A stretch of DNA of 64,000 bases from a candidate division WS6 bacterium OLB21. GTDB lineage: Bacteria > Patescibacteriota > Dojkabacteria > B142 > OLB20. The translations under genes and the position numbers were made by a program. Positions 40,662 to 50,992 of the stretch are shown here, one piece after another (positions within the stretch are counted from its first letter, which is position 1; each line of letters starts with the position of its first letter). Below the pieces are notes generated by a model. It had not been told where the DNA came from. It did no database searches and saw only the letters and a list, made by a program, of their open reading frames with translations. The stretch lies in assembly GCA_001567305.1 (NCBI GenBank), contig JYPD01000014.1, positions 1 through 64,000 on the forward strand. The letters run 5' to 3'.

Positions 40662-41846
40662 TTATTCTAGTCTATCAGATCCAATAAAGACGATCGCCTG
40701 AACAGTTTCGTCCTCTGGCAATGCTTCACCATCTGGTAATTCGGATCGTAGAGGGTACCCCAGACTATCTGCAAGCTTCTGCACGGCCTCGTTCTCGCCT
40801 GCGCTCAGATCGAGAACAAAGCTTTCTTCATATCTAAAATCAGAAGTCGACCTTTTGGAAACACTGTAAGCAGAACTAAGACCGGTCAATTCTTTTTGCA
40901 CCTGGAGAGTAATACCGCTAGCGTCTGTACCATTTCGAATTTCGATAAACAGACTTTCTTCAGTTGTGGTAGGAACAACCGTAGCTACCGGACTAGTATC
41001 TGTAGTTACAGGACTTAATCCTTCAAAAACTACTGCCGAACTTTGGAGCAAAGTATTTGGATCGGATATCTGCCCCATATTTACTATCTTGTTTAGTTGA
41101 GCCCTATAAACAATGACAAGATTTGCAGAACGAAACACGATAAGGTTATCGCCATTTGCAGTGAATCTATGCAGCGAACTGTCTAACCCTCGTAGAACTT
41201 CTGAGTCAGAGACCAAACCAACAAGCGGTTCCTCACCTAAAGGAAGTTGAACTAGCCGATCAACAGAAGCTAACACTTCAGAAGATCCATTATTGTTTGA
41301 CCCGTTAAAAACCACTACTGCAGCCATAACCAATATGACAAGAACCAAAATGCCTACAATAATATAAAATCCTTTCTTTGACTCTTTGTTTTGTTGACCT
41401 GGCCTATCTCCAAGTGCCTCGTCGGCTGCAGAAGAAGAATTCATCAAAGAGGCAAAACTAACCTTTTCTTCTGCCTCCGAAGTATTATTAGATTCATCCT
41501 GCCCGGCTTCTTGAACATTGTCAGGTTGTGATTGAGCTTCGTCTATTTGCTCAGCTTCACCTTCCTGAACTACCGCCTTTTCTTCACTGGGTTCCTCTTC
41601 TTCAGCTTGCTTAACCTGAGAGCCAAAAATCGAACGGTTTCTTTCTTCCTTTGACTCATCAGCGACTTGCTCATCGGCAACCCGCTCGTTAACTACTTCT
41701 TCTGGCTCTCGGGCTTCGGGTTGAGATATTACCTTCTTAGCTGGAGCAAGGAATGTTGGAACGAACTTTTCCTCCTTAGTTGCAGACACTTCCTTTTTGG
41801 CTTTAATAGCTGGCTTTTTTTCTTTTGTTTCGATTTTTTTGGGCAT
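40662..41846 (-). CDS. Single-pass membrane protein with C-terminal LytR_C-like domain
   Basis: About 394 residues from the ATG at 41846 (MPKKIETKEKK), preferred over 41897 because the extra 17 residues look unlike a protein start. Residues 1-160 are highly charged and acidic (EEEEPSEEKAVVQEGEAEQ); a helix lies at about 170-193 (FYIIVGILVLVILVMAAVVV); the outer part ends in a LytR_C-like domain (SLFIEIRNGTDASG, then FVLDLSAGENEAVQKLA and AIVFIGSD). No LCP domain. It could act with the LCP protein at 17687-19049. Function unknown. Confidence 0.75.
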   Translation of the reverse strand: MPKKIETKEKKPAIKAKKEVSATKEEKFVPTFLAPAKKVISQPEAREPEEVVNERVADEQVADESKEERNRSIFGSQVKQAEEEEPSEEKAVVQEGEAEQIDEAQSQPDNVQEAGQDESNNTSEAEEKVSFASLMNSSSAADEALGDRPGQQNKESKKGFYIIVGILVLVILVMAAVVVFNGSNNNGSSEVLASVDRLVQLPLGEEPLVGLVSDSEVLRGLDSSLHRFTANGDNLIVFRSANLVIVYRAQLNKIVNMGQISDPNTLLQSSAVVFEGLSPVTTDTSPVATVVPTTTEESLFIEIRNGTDASGITLQVQKELTGLSSAYSVSKRSTSDFRYEESFVLDLSAGENEAVQKLADSLGYPLRSELPDGEALPEDETVQAIVFIGSDRLE

Positions 41847-41912
41847 GGAATTACATTTATTAAGTGTATAACAATAAGTTAACGAAAGCTTAGGCACTAG
41901 TCAAGAAAAGAC

Positions 41913-41942
41913 TTGCTTAAATAATGGCACTACTGCTATAAT
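41913..41942 (+). promoter_or_regulatory. Probable rpmE-prfA-prmC promoter
   Basis: Extended -10 TGCTATAAT (TATAAT at 41937-41942), with TTGCTT at 41913-41918 as a weak -35 (18-base spacer), 17 bases before the rpmE ATG. Confidence 0.55.
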
Positions 41943-41958
41943 TACGACGCTTAGAAAT

Positions 41959-42279
41959 ATGAAAAAAGACATTCATCCAAAACTTTATAAAAACGCCAAA
42001 GTGACAGATGTTTCAACAGGTCAAACATTCACTTTAGCAAGCACCAAAGAAGAAATCGTAGTAGATGTTACCAACCTTTCACATCCATTCTATACCGGTC
42101 AACACCGTATTGTTGACACAGAAAACCTTGTTAAGAAGTTCGAAGAAAAACGAAAAGTAGCAGACGGCAAAGAAGTTCGAAAAAAATCAGATAAACGCAA
42201 CGCCAGAAACAGAAAAGTTAGCGAAATCAAAGGTGGCAACAAGCTTACCTTAAAAGATATGCTTAGCCAAATTAAGTAG
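41959..42279 (+). CDS. rpmE: 50S ribosomal protein L31, zinc-free form with basic extension
   Basis: Begins MKKDIHPKLYKNAKVTD and continues to SHPFYTGQHRIVDTENLVKKF, the L31 core. The four zinc cysteines are absent (the C-minus form). Residues 70-106 are an extra basic tail, so the protein is 106 residues rather than about 70-85. It precedes prfA and prmC on the same strand, a frequent order. Confidence 0.95.
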   Translation: MKKDIHPKLYKNAKVTDVSTGQTFTLASTKEEIVVDVTNLSHPFYTGQHRIVDTENLVKKFEEKRKVADGKEVRKKSDKRNARNRKVSEIKGGNKLTLKDMLSQIK

Positions 42280-42329
42280 ATATTCCCTACTCTTCAAACT
42301 ATAATACCTAATGTAGGTAAAATTTTCTC

Positions 42330-43379
42330 ATGCAAGAAAAAATCAACAAAGTTATTGAAAGATACAAAGAAATAAACGAGCTTCTTTCTGCTCCTGATAC
42401 ACACGCCAAGCCGAACCTAATTAAAACTCTCGCTATAGAACAAGCTGCATTAGAAGATCTTTATAATCTTGCCGAAAAACACAACAAACTTCAAAAAGAG
42501 TTAACCGAATTAAAAGAAATGATCGCAACAGAGTCAGATCACGAAATGCTCAATCTGTTAAACGAATCACAACTTGAAGTATCCGAAGAATTAACCGCAA
42601 CATTAGAAGCCTTTGAAAAACTAGCCAGAAAGGCAGACCCAAATGCCACTCGCAGTGTTATTATCGAAATTCGTGCCGGAACTGGCGGAGAAGAAGCCGC
42701 ACTTTTTGCAGCAGAACTCTATCGAATGTACCTGCGCTATGCAGAACATAACAACTGGAAGACTGAGCAATTATCATTAAACCACTCTTCCACAGGCGGA
42801 CTTAAAGAAGTGATTTTTCTAATTGAAGGTGCTGCTTATGGCAAATTAAAATTCGAGAGTGGTGTGCATCGAGTGCAAAGAGTCCCTGCAACAGAAGCCT
42901 CTGGCAGAATACATACATCTGCATCATCGGTTGTTGTTCTTCCTGAGGCCGAGGATGTCGAAATCGATATAAAGGAAGAAGATCTTAAAGTTGATGTTTA
43001 TCGCTCTAGCGGTCCTGGTGGACAAAGTGTTAACACCACAGATTCAGCTGTTCGCATCACTCATATACCAACCGGTATCGTTGTTACCTGCCAAGACGAA
43101 AAGTCACAGTTAAAAAACAAGAAAAAAGCTCTATCTGTCCTTAAAAGTAGACTTTATGATATGGAACTTCAAAAACAGCAGGACAGCGAAAGAAGCAAAA
43201 GGCAATCTGCGATAGCAGGTGGAGACAGATCCGCAAAGATTCGTACATACAACTTCCCTCAAAGTCGAGTAACAGACCATAGAATCAAGGTCAGTTGGCA
43301 TAATTTAAACGAAATCATGGATGGATATCTCGATGCGATTATTGAATCTTTACAAGAAGCTTTAGCCAATGAATCTTAA
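42330..43379 (+). CDS. prfA: Peptide chain release factor 1
   Basis: 349 residues. Catalytic GGQ in SSGPGGQSVNTTDSAVRITH, codon-recognition PAT in HRVQRVPATEASGRIHTS (PxT means RF1, reading UAA and UAG). Stops by TGA are used in this window (for example at 5496-5498), so an RF2 gene should exist elsewhere. Its end overlaps the prmC start by 11 bases. Confidence 0.96.
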   Translation: MQEKINKVIERYKEINELLSAPDTHAKPNLIKTLAIEQAALEDLYNLAEKHNKLQKELTELKEMIATESDHEMLNLLNESQLEVSEELTATLEAFEKLARKADPNATRSVIIEIRAGTGGEEAALFAAELYRMYLRYAEHNNWKTEQLSLNHSSTGGLKEVIFLIEGAAYGKLKFESGVHRVQRVPATEASGRIHTSASSVVVLPEAEDVEIDIKEEDLKVDVYRSSGPGGQSVNTTDSAVRITHIPTGIVVTCQDEKSQLKNKKKALSVLKSRLYDMELQKQQDSERSKRQSAIAGGDRSAKIRTYNFPQSRVTDHRIKVSWHNLNEIMDGYLDAIIESLQEALANES

Positions 43380-44226
43380 AGCCGCTATCGCCTTTGTAAA
43401 ACGAGCGCTCCAAGGTCTTAATACAGATATTGAAACTGAATCAAGCATTCTTGTTTCTTATGTTTGCTCCATAAGAAAAGAAGATATCTTTAAAGACCCT
43501 GAAAAAGAGCTTAGTTCTGACGAAATAGAACTATTAGAACAATTGGTTCTACAAAGGAAAGGAAATACACCTCTCCACTATCTTATCGGCAATAAAGACT
43601 TTTATGGCAGGAATTATCGCCTCAACGAATCCGTCTTAATTCCAAGACCCGAAACCGAAGAATTGTGTTGGCATGCAATAAAATATGCCTCTATACTCAG
43701 AAAACCCTTCAAAGTTCTAGATATTGGAACAGGAAGTGGTGTAATTGCCATTACCCTTGCAGCAGAATTGAGCCAAGCGAGAATTGATGCCATCGATATC
43801 TCTTCTGAAGCAATAATAGTTGCGAAAGAGAATGCGAAAAATTTGCTTAATCGTGATCAAGACAGAATAAATTTCTACAATATTGGTATTGAAAACTATA
43901 ATCCCCAAAACCAATACGACATAATTATCAGCAATCCTCCTTACATACCTATAGGAGAGGGCTCTGAACTAATGCCAGAAGTAAAAAAAGAGCCTGCTTC
44001 TGCGTTATTTGCTGGAGAAGATGGTCTGGATATTTACAAAAAGATATATAAAAAGCTACCGCAACTTACAACAAGCCAGGCTCGAGTATATCTAGAAATA
44101 CACAGCCCAAACTTAGGACAGAACATAAATCTTGTCAGAAAAATGTTGCCAAGTTGGCAAATAGTCACATATAAAGATCTTCAAGGCAGAGATAGGATAC
44201 TCGAAATTATTCGCGCTCAGCAATAG
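43369..44226 (+). CDS. prmC: Release factor glutamine methyltransferase PrmC
   Basis: 285 residues; methylates the GGQ glutamine of release factors. SAM-binding motif VLDIGTGSGVIAITLA and catalytic NPPY in IIISNPPYIP. The N-terminal helical substrate domain is present. Coupled to prfA by overlap; its 3' end overlaps the convergent htrA by 20 bases. Confidence 0.95.
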   Translation: MNLKAAIAFVKRALQGLNTDIETESSILVSYVCSIRKEDIFKDPEKELSSDEIELLEQLVLQRKGNTPLHYLIGNKDFYGRNYRLNESVLIPRPETEELCWHAIKYASILRKPFKVLDIGTGSGVIAITLAAELSQARIDAIDISSEAIIVAKENAKNLLNRDQDRINFYNIGIENYNPQNQYDIIISNPPYIPIGEGSELMPEVKKEPASALFAGEDGLDIYKKIYKKLPQLTTSQARVYLEIHSPNLGQNINLVRKMLPSWQIVTYKDLQGRDRILEIIRAQQ

Positions 44227-45433
44227 TTACTGTTGTCTCGAATGTTTCGCGATTTCGAAAAATACCAACTTGAACTTTTGAACCAATTTCGGATTTCTGA
44301 ATTAAAGAGAATAAGCTTTGATTCTCAAGATCCTGACCAGCAAATTCAATAATAATATCTCCTCGAGTGATACCAGCTAAAGCAGCTGGACTATCGGATA
44401 AGACTCTAAGAATTTCTGCTCCCACGGTAGAACGCCCATCAACAAATACTATTCTAAGCCTGTACTCAACACCTAGGTATGGAATTCTGAATTTGCCGAA
44501 GCGGTTTAGCTCGTCAATTCTATCTTTAATTCGATTAACAGGAATAGCAAAGGAAAGATTATCAGCACCACTAATAGTTGCAAAATTCATTCCGATTACT
44601 TCTGCTGAAGTGTTTAATAGTGGCCCTCCTGAATTTCCGGGATTTATTGCAGCATCTGTTTGAATAACATCTTCATATGTTTGCACACCTGATGAAAAGA
44701 AACCTTCGGAAATCTGAACTTCACGATTAAGTCCGCTGATTATGCCACTTGTTACTGTTCCAGAGAATCGACCTAAGGGGTTACCAATTGCCACAACTGT
44801 TTGACCTTGAATTAGCTTTTGTGAATCTCCGAGAGGAAGTGGTTTGAGTCCAGATTGATTGATTGTGATTAAGGCAATATCGTTTATTGGATCACGATGT
44901 ATCTTTTCGACCGAAATAGGATTCTCGCTTTCGTTGAGAGTAACAAAATACTGGGCGTTCCTATCTTCTACAACATGCCTATTGGTAACAATTAACCCGT
45001 TTTCGGTTACAACAAAACCTGTTCCAATAACTCGATCTTCGGAAAAACTATCCCCTCTGATTCCAATAGCAACAACCGATGGACTTGCCGACTCAACTAC
45101 AGAGGTAATCAACTGCTCCTGAGAAGTGATTTCTATTTGATCAGTCTTTTCTTGATAGCGATACTCTCCTTCTCCAACCGTTGACAGATTATAGTTTTCG
45201 CAAGTCAGAGACTCCCATATTTGCGATTTCGGAAGAACGAGAGAACAAGTATATTTCTGTACATATCCAGCAAGCCAAAGCACGGAAACAACTCCGCAAC
45301 AAATCGTTAATAGAAACAACACGAAAAAGACACAACCGAATCTGAATCTGCGTGAAGTTTTTTTTGCCGGCTTGGTACTTTCTTTGACCACATTATTTTC
45401 TGTTGAGATCTTTTCTGCGGTTTGCATAATCAA
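44207..45433 (-). CDS. HtrA/DegP-type membrane-anchored serine protease
   Basis: 408 residues: N-terminal helix (about 33-56), trypsin-like domain with His in TNRHVVED near 150, Asp in NDIALITI near 184, Ser in GNSGGPLLN near 266, and one C-terminal PDZ domain (PAALAGITRGDIIIEFAGQD). Extracytoplasmic quality-control protease. It lies 23 bases downstream of the Ctp-type protease gene, so two secreted proteases share an operon. An alternative start is the second Met (45427). Confidence 0.94.
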   Translation of the reverse strand: MIMQTAEKISTENNVVKESTKPAKKTSRRFRFGCVFFVLFLLTICCGVVSVLWLAGYVQKYTCSLVLPKSQIWESLTCENYNLSTVGEGEYRYQEKTDQIEITSQEQLITSVVESASPSVVAIGIRGDSFSEDRVIGTGFVVTENGLIVTNRHVVEDRNAQYFVTLNESENPISVEKIHRDPINDIALITINQSGLKPLPLGDSQKLIQGQTVVAIGNPLGRFSGTVTSGIISGLNREVQISEGFFSSGVQTYEDVIQTDAAINPGNSGGPLLNTSAEVIGMNFATISGADNLSFAIPVNRIKDRIDELNRFGKFRIPYLGVEYRLRIVFVDGRSTVGAEILRVLSDSPAALAGITRGDIIIEFAGQDLENQSLFSLIQKSEIGSKVQVGIFRNRETFETTVTIAERE

Positions 45434-45456
45434 TTCATCTGTAAAAGATAAAATAA

Positions 45457-46678
45457 TTATTTGATGTTCTTTAGTTCTTCAAGCGCCTTTGCATCCTGTT
45501 CTTCGTAATCATCTACTAGGATATCAGGCACGATTGGATCATCTTGATTAATGTTTTTACCTGAAGGTGTCAACCATTTCTGAAAGACGAGTTGCAAAGT
45601 AGAACCATCTCTAAGAGTAATTAATCTTTGCTCAACTCCTTTACCTACAGTTTTCGAACCTATTACTTTAGCTCGGCTATTATCAGAGATAGCACCTGCA
45701 AATATTTCTGAAGCAGATGCGCTTCCGTCGTTAACGATAACAACCATTGGCATATTAAGTAATCTTCCATCTCTATTAACTCGATGCTCAGTTTTGTTCC
45801 CACGGCGGTCTTCTTCACGGAAGATCATACTATTTCTGGGTAAGAATTCACCTAGAACATATTCAACCGAATTAACAAAACCTCCTGGGTTGTTTCTAAC
45901 ATCTACCACAATTCCTTTTGGATTCTTTGCAATTATTTGATCCACAATACTGTCCCATTGCTTATTAAATGCTTCAACGGAGTCTTCTGTGAATTTATAT
46001 ATTTTTACTTTGAGATAACCGTCTTCAATATCTTCAATTACAATATTGTCTAGATCAATTTTTGCCCTAGTTATAGTAACTTCATATCTTTTTGACGATT
46101 CTGGACGAAACAAAGCAAGAAGAACATCTGTTCCTGCCTGACCACGGATTGTTGCTGCAACTTCGTAAACACTCTTTCCCTGCATATCAGATCCATCAAC
46201 CTCTAGAATGATGTCTCCAGGTTCAAGTCCAGCTTGTTTTGCAGGCGATCCATCTATAGGGCTTTCTACAGCCGCATACTCCCCTTCTTGTCTAAGAGTC
46301 GTTCCTATACCTTCAAACTCGCCTTTATTAGAACTAAGATACTGCTTAGTTTCTTCTGGAGTAAGAAAAGCTGTGTACTTGTCTCCAAGACCACTGACTA
46401 GTCCCTTAACTGCTCCATACAACAATTCCTGTCCATCTACCTCTTTGTTTATGTATTCTGCATCAATAAGTTCCCAAACTTCCCATAATAAGCCAAGATC
46501 AACTTGTTTAAACTCTTTTTTTTGCTCCGGTAAGTTGATAATCAGATCTTGATGATCCTGTTGTGCTGTTTTGAGATTGAATATTCTGTGTTCCTAGATA
46601 GAAACCACCCAGGAAGAATCCGACAATTAAGATGAAAATCAGTAGTAAATAAGTAATAAATTTTGTGTGTTTATCCAT
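45457..46678 (-). CDS. S41 carboxy-terminal processing peptidase (one frameshift)
   Basis: N-terminal helix (MDKHTKFITYLLLIFILIVG), CTP N-terminal region, PDZ domain (GSPAKQAGLEPGDIILEVDG), and S41 catalytic domain with Ser in NDGSASASEIFAGA and Lys in GSKTVGKGVEQ. About 406 residues. The frame breaks at the T-run 46569-46572; three T residues give NIQSQTAQQDHQDLIINLP and join the two parts. Start may also be 46687. Membrane-anchored processing protease of the Tsp/CtpA family. Confidence 0.92.
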
Positions 46679-46679
46679 G

Positions 46680-48702
46680 TTATTCATCTAAAGGTATAAT
46701 ATTGCCAATAAACGAAGAAGATACTTCGTCTTTCGAGCTAAGTAACAACTCGGTTCCTTCTTGGACACTTTCTATTCTAGCATAAGGGTATGAGCTTTTA
46801 TAATCAAAAAAACGAACTCTATTACCTTTGATGAATTTTGCTTTACTAAGCTGAATTTCCTGATCATCTTCTTCGATTTTTGAGGCAGAAGTTACCTTAA
46901 ATTTCAATTTTTCTCTCTCAAATATCAACTCATTGTTTTGAATTACAACAAATTGTCCAAGCAAGCTTCGAATTAATCTAGTTTCCTTGGCTGACATTTG
47001 AATTCCAGGTTCCCTTATTATTACCAGATCACAGTACTTCCAGACAGAATTCCCCAAGATTCTTCGTATCGATAATGTATCATTAACAGCAGGAACAATA
47101 ACAACCCTAATAGAATATTTGAGAACATCCTCTATACTCGGAAAGGCTCCATCATCGTGATACAGGACCTTAGGGACAAAAGGAGCATCTGTTGTGTAAT
47201 TTTGAACAATCTTTCCAAAGACCGATTCAGATGTGGACAAAAACAAGGGAAAACTCGAGGCACTATTCGGCTTTATCGCTAGACCTCTTTTTGGATAAAC
47301 TGCCGAAATCTCACCAGAAAAAGGTGAAGAAACATCATAAATAATCTTTTGTCTAATTTGAACAATATTTTCTTCTGCGAGCAAAGAGTAATCAACTCTT
47401 CCAAAGTGTAATTTGTTTTCTTTTCTTCCAAGTAGCTTATTTTTCGAAAATAAGTCTTCCCCCTCTTTAAAAAATTCGCCATCACTAAGTCTTAATTTAT
47501 CCCTTTTCGTGTCTACTCGAACTGCATCACCAACATAATCAGCTTCGAGTTTTACTAGAGCAGCATTTTTCTCTACCTTATCGCCAGGATTTATATAATG
47601 TTCTGAATTTAGTACATTAGGGTGAATAAGTCTGACTTCTTCTACTCGATTATTTACAAAGATTTGTTTTAAATAACAATAATTATTCTTGTTAAAATCT
47701 TTGTACCCAGTTCTGTGTATATATTTACTAAAAGTCGCGCTATCCATTTCAGATATTCTAGGCAAAGGAAATTCGGACAGGTAAACATATTCGGACAACA
47801 ATCGATTATTATATGAATACCCCATGTTTCCACTAAAGAGTTGGATTCCACTACCATCATTGACGAGCACCCTCTCACCCTCAGAGGAATTAAATGCGTA
47901 TTTGGACAATTTCGATTTAATACTTGGTTTGTTTATCCAGGTTAACTGTGGAATAAAAGCACGATTATGAAGGTAAGATACAGGATTTTCTCGCTTAACC
48001 TTTGATACAGAAAGAGTTTCGAAAATTGCCATCTTATCGATAAATACCCTAGCATCCTGATTGCCTAATAAGACACACAGAATCTGAATAATTAGAATCC
48101 CATCCAGCCAACCACTCCAAAGCATCTCCCCACCAATAGCTACCTCTGTAAAAGAAGTGTTCTCAAATTGTATAGGAGGTAACTTTGATAATAGTTCTTC
48201 GAGTATAAGCGAATTAACCTTACGATCTTCATGGTTGTATGTTAATACAGGATTAGTAAAGTATCTAGAAACAACCGCCTGTGCATCAATCTTATTCTTT
48301 TTTGCCTAGATAATGCGTCTACGATAAGCTCCTCGCTAATTTCTAACTCGAATATCTCTTCACCAAGAACCAACAACCATTTATCAAAATTCATCTGCAA
48401 GTAGAGTTCATACTGACCAACCTGTGACAATAGTTTGCGAATGTTGTCGATCCTAGCCTCATTATTTGACCTCCTGCCTATGCTGGAGGCAACGATTGAA
48501 TTACTTTCGAGGAATACTTCAAAATCAGAATACGGCCTTGAATATTTGTTTAATCGCCTCGATATTTGCCAAGGCACTCGAAATACTGAAGAGGAATCAT
48601 TTTCTGGAGTGTAGCCTTTTACAGCAGAACCCGTTAGATGAAGTGAATAACCGAAATACTTTCCCCAGATAAGGATTTCTTTATAGTTTCTAACGAAACC
48701 AT
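46680..48702 (-). CDS. Large unrecognised protein (one or two frameshifts)
   Basis: About 660 residues after joining frames at the T-run 48298-48303 (seven T gives KKNKIDAQAVVSRYFTNPV). The N-terminal end is unclear; ATG 48702 (MVSLETIKKSLSG) is in another frame, so a second indel near 48640-48690 is likely. Visible parts: an N-terminal soluble region; a segment GGEMLWSGWLDGILIIQILCV; two beta-rich stretches (PGDKVEKNAALVKLE and SPFSGEISAVYPKRGLAI) that look like half-barrel lipoyl-type folds; and a C-terminal part ending in a KOW-like strand set (KGNRVRFFDYKSSYPYA). It ends next to the Ctp gene. No function is claimed. Confidence 0.6.
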
Positions 48703-48753
48703 GAATTTGGCTAGTGGACAGTTGTTTGATTTTGAGATAACGCTAATTCTTTA

Positions 48754-48999
48754 TTATATCAGCTCATTGTATGGTAAGAGAGCCATGTATCTTGCTTTCT
48801 TTACCTCTAAAGCTAATTTCCTTTGGCACCTTGGACTTACACCTGTTCGCTCAGGGGGGAGCATTCTCCCTCTGGTAGTAACAAATTTTTTAAGTCTATA
48901 AACATCTTTATAATCAATTAGTTCTGTTCTACCACGAAATGGGCATGAAGGTTTTTTGAAGCGCTTTAGCTGTTTTCTTTTTTTTAGTGTCTTTGCCAT
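48754..48999 (-). CDS. rpsR: 30S ribosomal protein S18
   Basis: 81 residues; core [50 protein letters not shown] (given as residues 28-77) is diagnostic of S18. Last gene of the rpsF-ssb-rpsR operon, 6 bases after ssb. Confidence 0.96.
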   Translation of the reverse strand: MAKTLKKRKQLKRFKKPSCPFRGRTELIDYKDVYRLKKFVTTRGRMLPPERTGVSPRCQRKLALEVKKARYMALLPYNELI

Positions 49000-49005
49000 T
49001 AGTAA

Positions 49006-49518
49006 TTAATTAGAGATTAAAAAAAGATCGTCTTCTTCGTCGTCATTTGTAGTTACTTTTTCTTCGTTACTCTTGACTGAAGTATTATCGTTTGTTGTTT
49101 GATCGTCCGCAATAACAATATCTTCTTCTGCTGAGTCGCCCTCTGATCTTGCTGCATCAATACCTATTCCTTTTTTTCCTTTGTCATCAAGAAGCTTCAT
49201 ATCATTAACCTTGATCTCTGTTTTGTATCTTCTGCCTCCAGTGCTGTCTTCCCATGTTCGAGTTCTAAGTTCTCCTTCTATCCAGACTAACATTCCAGTT
49301 GATAATATTTGTGCGCAAATCTCGGCAAGTTTATTCCATGCTACAACATTATGAAATTCTGTTCTTTCCTGTAGATTACCGTTACTGTCTTTCCATGAGT
49401 CGTTTGTTGCTACACCGAAAGTGCAAACTGTTGCATTATTTGAAGTACTTCTAAGTACTGGGTTTCTAGTAAGATTACCAATCAATAGAACTTTGTTTAG
49501 TGATCGTGAGGTTGCCAT
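49006..49518 (-). CDS. ssb: Single-stranded DNA-binding protein
   Basis: 170 residues. OB fold with LNKVLLIGNLTRNPVLR, FGVATNDSWKDSNG, and FHNVVAWNKLAEICAQIL. The C-terminal tail is acidic (NDDEEDDLF) but ends LISN instead of the usual DDIPF. The last codons cross the 7-base A-run 49019-49025; one base fewer would stop the protein right after DDLF, closer to the canonical tip, so this may be another indel. Between rpsF and rpsR, the standard order. Confidence 0.96.
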   Translation of the reverse strand: MATSRSLNKVLLIGNLTRNPVLRSTSNNATVCTFGVATNDSWKDSNGNLQERTEFHNVVAWNKLAEICAQILSTGMLVWIEGELRTRTWEDSTGGRRYKTEIKVNDMKLLDDKGKKGIGIDAARSEGDSAEEDIVIADDQTTNDNTSVKSNEEKVTTNDDEEDDLFLISN

Positions 49519-49543
49519 CTGTTCTTCGTATAATAATAATTAA

Positions 49544-49825
49544 TTAATCAATTTTTGTAAGCAGAAACCTGAGAATATCGTTCATTAACTTGAGTTCATT
49601 CTGGAACTTTGCTGCGTGTCCAGGATCAAGTTCAAGGGTGTAAACAAGATAGTAGCCTTCTTCGTGCTTTTCTATCTCATAGGCAAGATGTCGTTTTCCC
49701 CAAACATCGATATTAGTAATAGTACCCTTAGCTTTTTTAACATGGGCTTCAATCTTCTTCTGGATACCAGCTCGAATATCTTCTGGAAGAAGAGGTTTTA
49801 AGATGATCATCAATTCGTATTTCAT
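49544..49825 (-). CDS. rpsF: 30S ribosomal protein S6
   Basis: 93 residues: MKYELMIILKPLL, WGKRHLAYEIEKHEEGYYLVY, and LKLMNDILRFLL are typical of S6. First gene of rpsF-ssb-rpsR. An extended -10 (TGTTATGAT, TATGAT at 49887-49892 on the minus strand) lies 62 bases upstream. Confidence 0.95.
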   Translation of the reverse strand: MKYELMIILKPLLPEDIRAGIQKKIEAHVKKAKGTITNIDVWGKRHLAYEIEKHEEGYYLVYTLELDPGHAAKFQNELKLMNDILRFLLTKID

Positions 49826-49886
49826 GCTTTTCTAACCTTTAAATCATTAAATTAAGTAATATATCTAGGTCAAAAGTATGGATGCA

Positions 49887-49892
49887 ATCATA
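49887..49892 (-). promoter_or_regulatory. Candidate extended -10 of the rpsF operon
   Basis: TGTTATGAT on the minus strand (TATGAT with a TGn extension); no good -35. It lies between the end of the membrane-protein gene and rpsF. Confidence 0.4.
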
Positions 49893-49951
49893 ACACACTT
49901 TTGCATAAAATTGAACAAATTCATTGCAATTTTATTGGCAGAGAGCAGTTA

Positions 49952-50673
49952 TTAGTTTCTACTAATTTGAGTATTGTATACTCCTCTTTCTACAATTGTT
50001 GCCTGACCTGCAGATGTCCGAACCAAAAGAATGAGTTGTTGCTCGGCAAAGATAGCAATTATATCACCTGCCTTAGCCTTTGCATAGAATTCTGGATCTT
50101 GTTTCTGTAGAACTGTAGGATCTGTAACTACAGACATTTGAGGATTGGCATCTGTATTCTGTGAGATCAATCCTGCAGAAACAGCTGCATTCACGACACT
50201 ATCTCTTAATGCCTGCTGATTCTTATTAAGAAGTACTCCAGGACTTTCACCTTGGTAAATAATTTCTCCGGTTTCTCTACGATAGATTACCATCTTATCT
50301 GAAAAACCAAGCACATAGTCACCATTATTGGCATTGGCATACACCTCTGCCTGAATAGAATTTGCCTTTCTTAGGCTTTCTGCATCGGCAACGACACTTA
50401 CAACGGGGTTCTCGAAGGGATTGACCTGCACTAATGCAGCAACCTCTTCAGTAACCTGTTGTGTAAGATTTTTTGTGCTAAATATGGAGGATTTATTGTT
50501 AAAACAATATTAATTACCAACAAAACAATAATTATCAAAACCGAGGGAACAAGAATTGTATGAGCACTGATTTTGATGCCCTTTCGTTGTTGTTGATTCA
50601 TTCCATAGTGTTGATTCATCGAATCATTCGGCAGATTTGGTTGTTGCATATATACGGGATAATAATTACCCAT
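49952..50673 (-). CDS. Membrane protein with two copies of a GD-rich module (one frameshift)
   Basis: About 240 residues after adding one base at the A-run 50500-50503 (corrected helix end VINIVFNNKSSIFSTKNL). Cytoplasmic Gln/Asn-rich N-terminus (MGNYYPVYMQQPNLPND), one helix (about 35-60), then two extracytoplasmic repeats of about 55 residues: VVSVVADAESLRKANS...GDYVLGFSDKMVIYRR and MSVVTDPTVLQKQDP...GDIIAIFAEQQLILLV. The same module occurs once in the protein at 50993-51478. Function unknown. Confidence 0.7.
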
Positions 50674-50723
50674 AAACTATAACCATTTGCAAATATCAAG
50701 TCAATGAGGATCTAAAGAAGAAA

Positions 50724-50754
50724 AAAAATCACGTAGTGCAAGTACGTGATTTTT
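50724..50754 (-). terminator. Bidirectional-looking terminator hairpin
   Basis: AAAATCACGTA and TACGTGATTTT form an 11-base-pair stem around a 7-base loop, with eight A residues on the left side, which give a U-run on the minus strand, and four or five T residues on the right side. It ends transcripts from the 50993-59021 unit or from the promoter at 50823-50851. Confidence 0.8.
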
Positions 50755-50822
50755 ATATACAAGAAAGGCAAAAAGTTTACCTTAAGGCAGTCAGAATAGT
50801 TAAAAAATGCGAATATGTAAAT

Positions 50823-50851
50823 ATTATGTATTAGCTAGAAAAGCGTGTCAA
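50823..50851 (-). promoter_or_regulatory. Strong minus-strand promoter
   Basis: Perfect -35 TTGACA (50846-50851), 17-base spacer, CATAAT (50823-50828). No gene start lies between it and the terminator at 50724-50754, so its product is either a small RNA of about 90 bases or a leader read through into the gene at 50673. Confidence 0.6.
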
Positions 50852-50992
50852 TATTTACAACAATAAAAATTGAGAAAATAATCCAAAATACCAAATATCC
50901 GTGTATAGCAATTAAATAGACCACAAGTATACTACAAGTATATTCAGGTAAAAAGGCATTATTGATTGAGTATTATTTTTATACAAACAATA

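Larger units (their letters stand above)
50674..50992. other. 319-base intergenic region
   Basis: Contains a strong leftward promoter (50823-50851), a perfect terminator hairpin (50724-50754) about 70-90 bases downstream of it, and no open frame of note. The rest, from 50855 to 50992, is AT-rich without visible features other than a short repeat AAGTATACTACAAGTATA. Confidence 0.6.
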
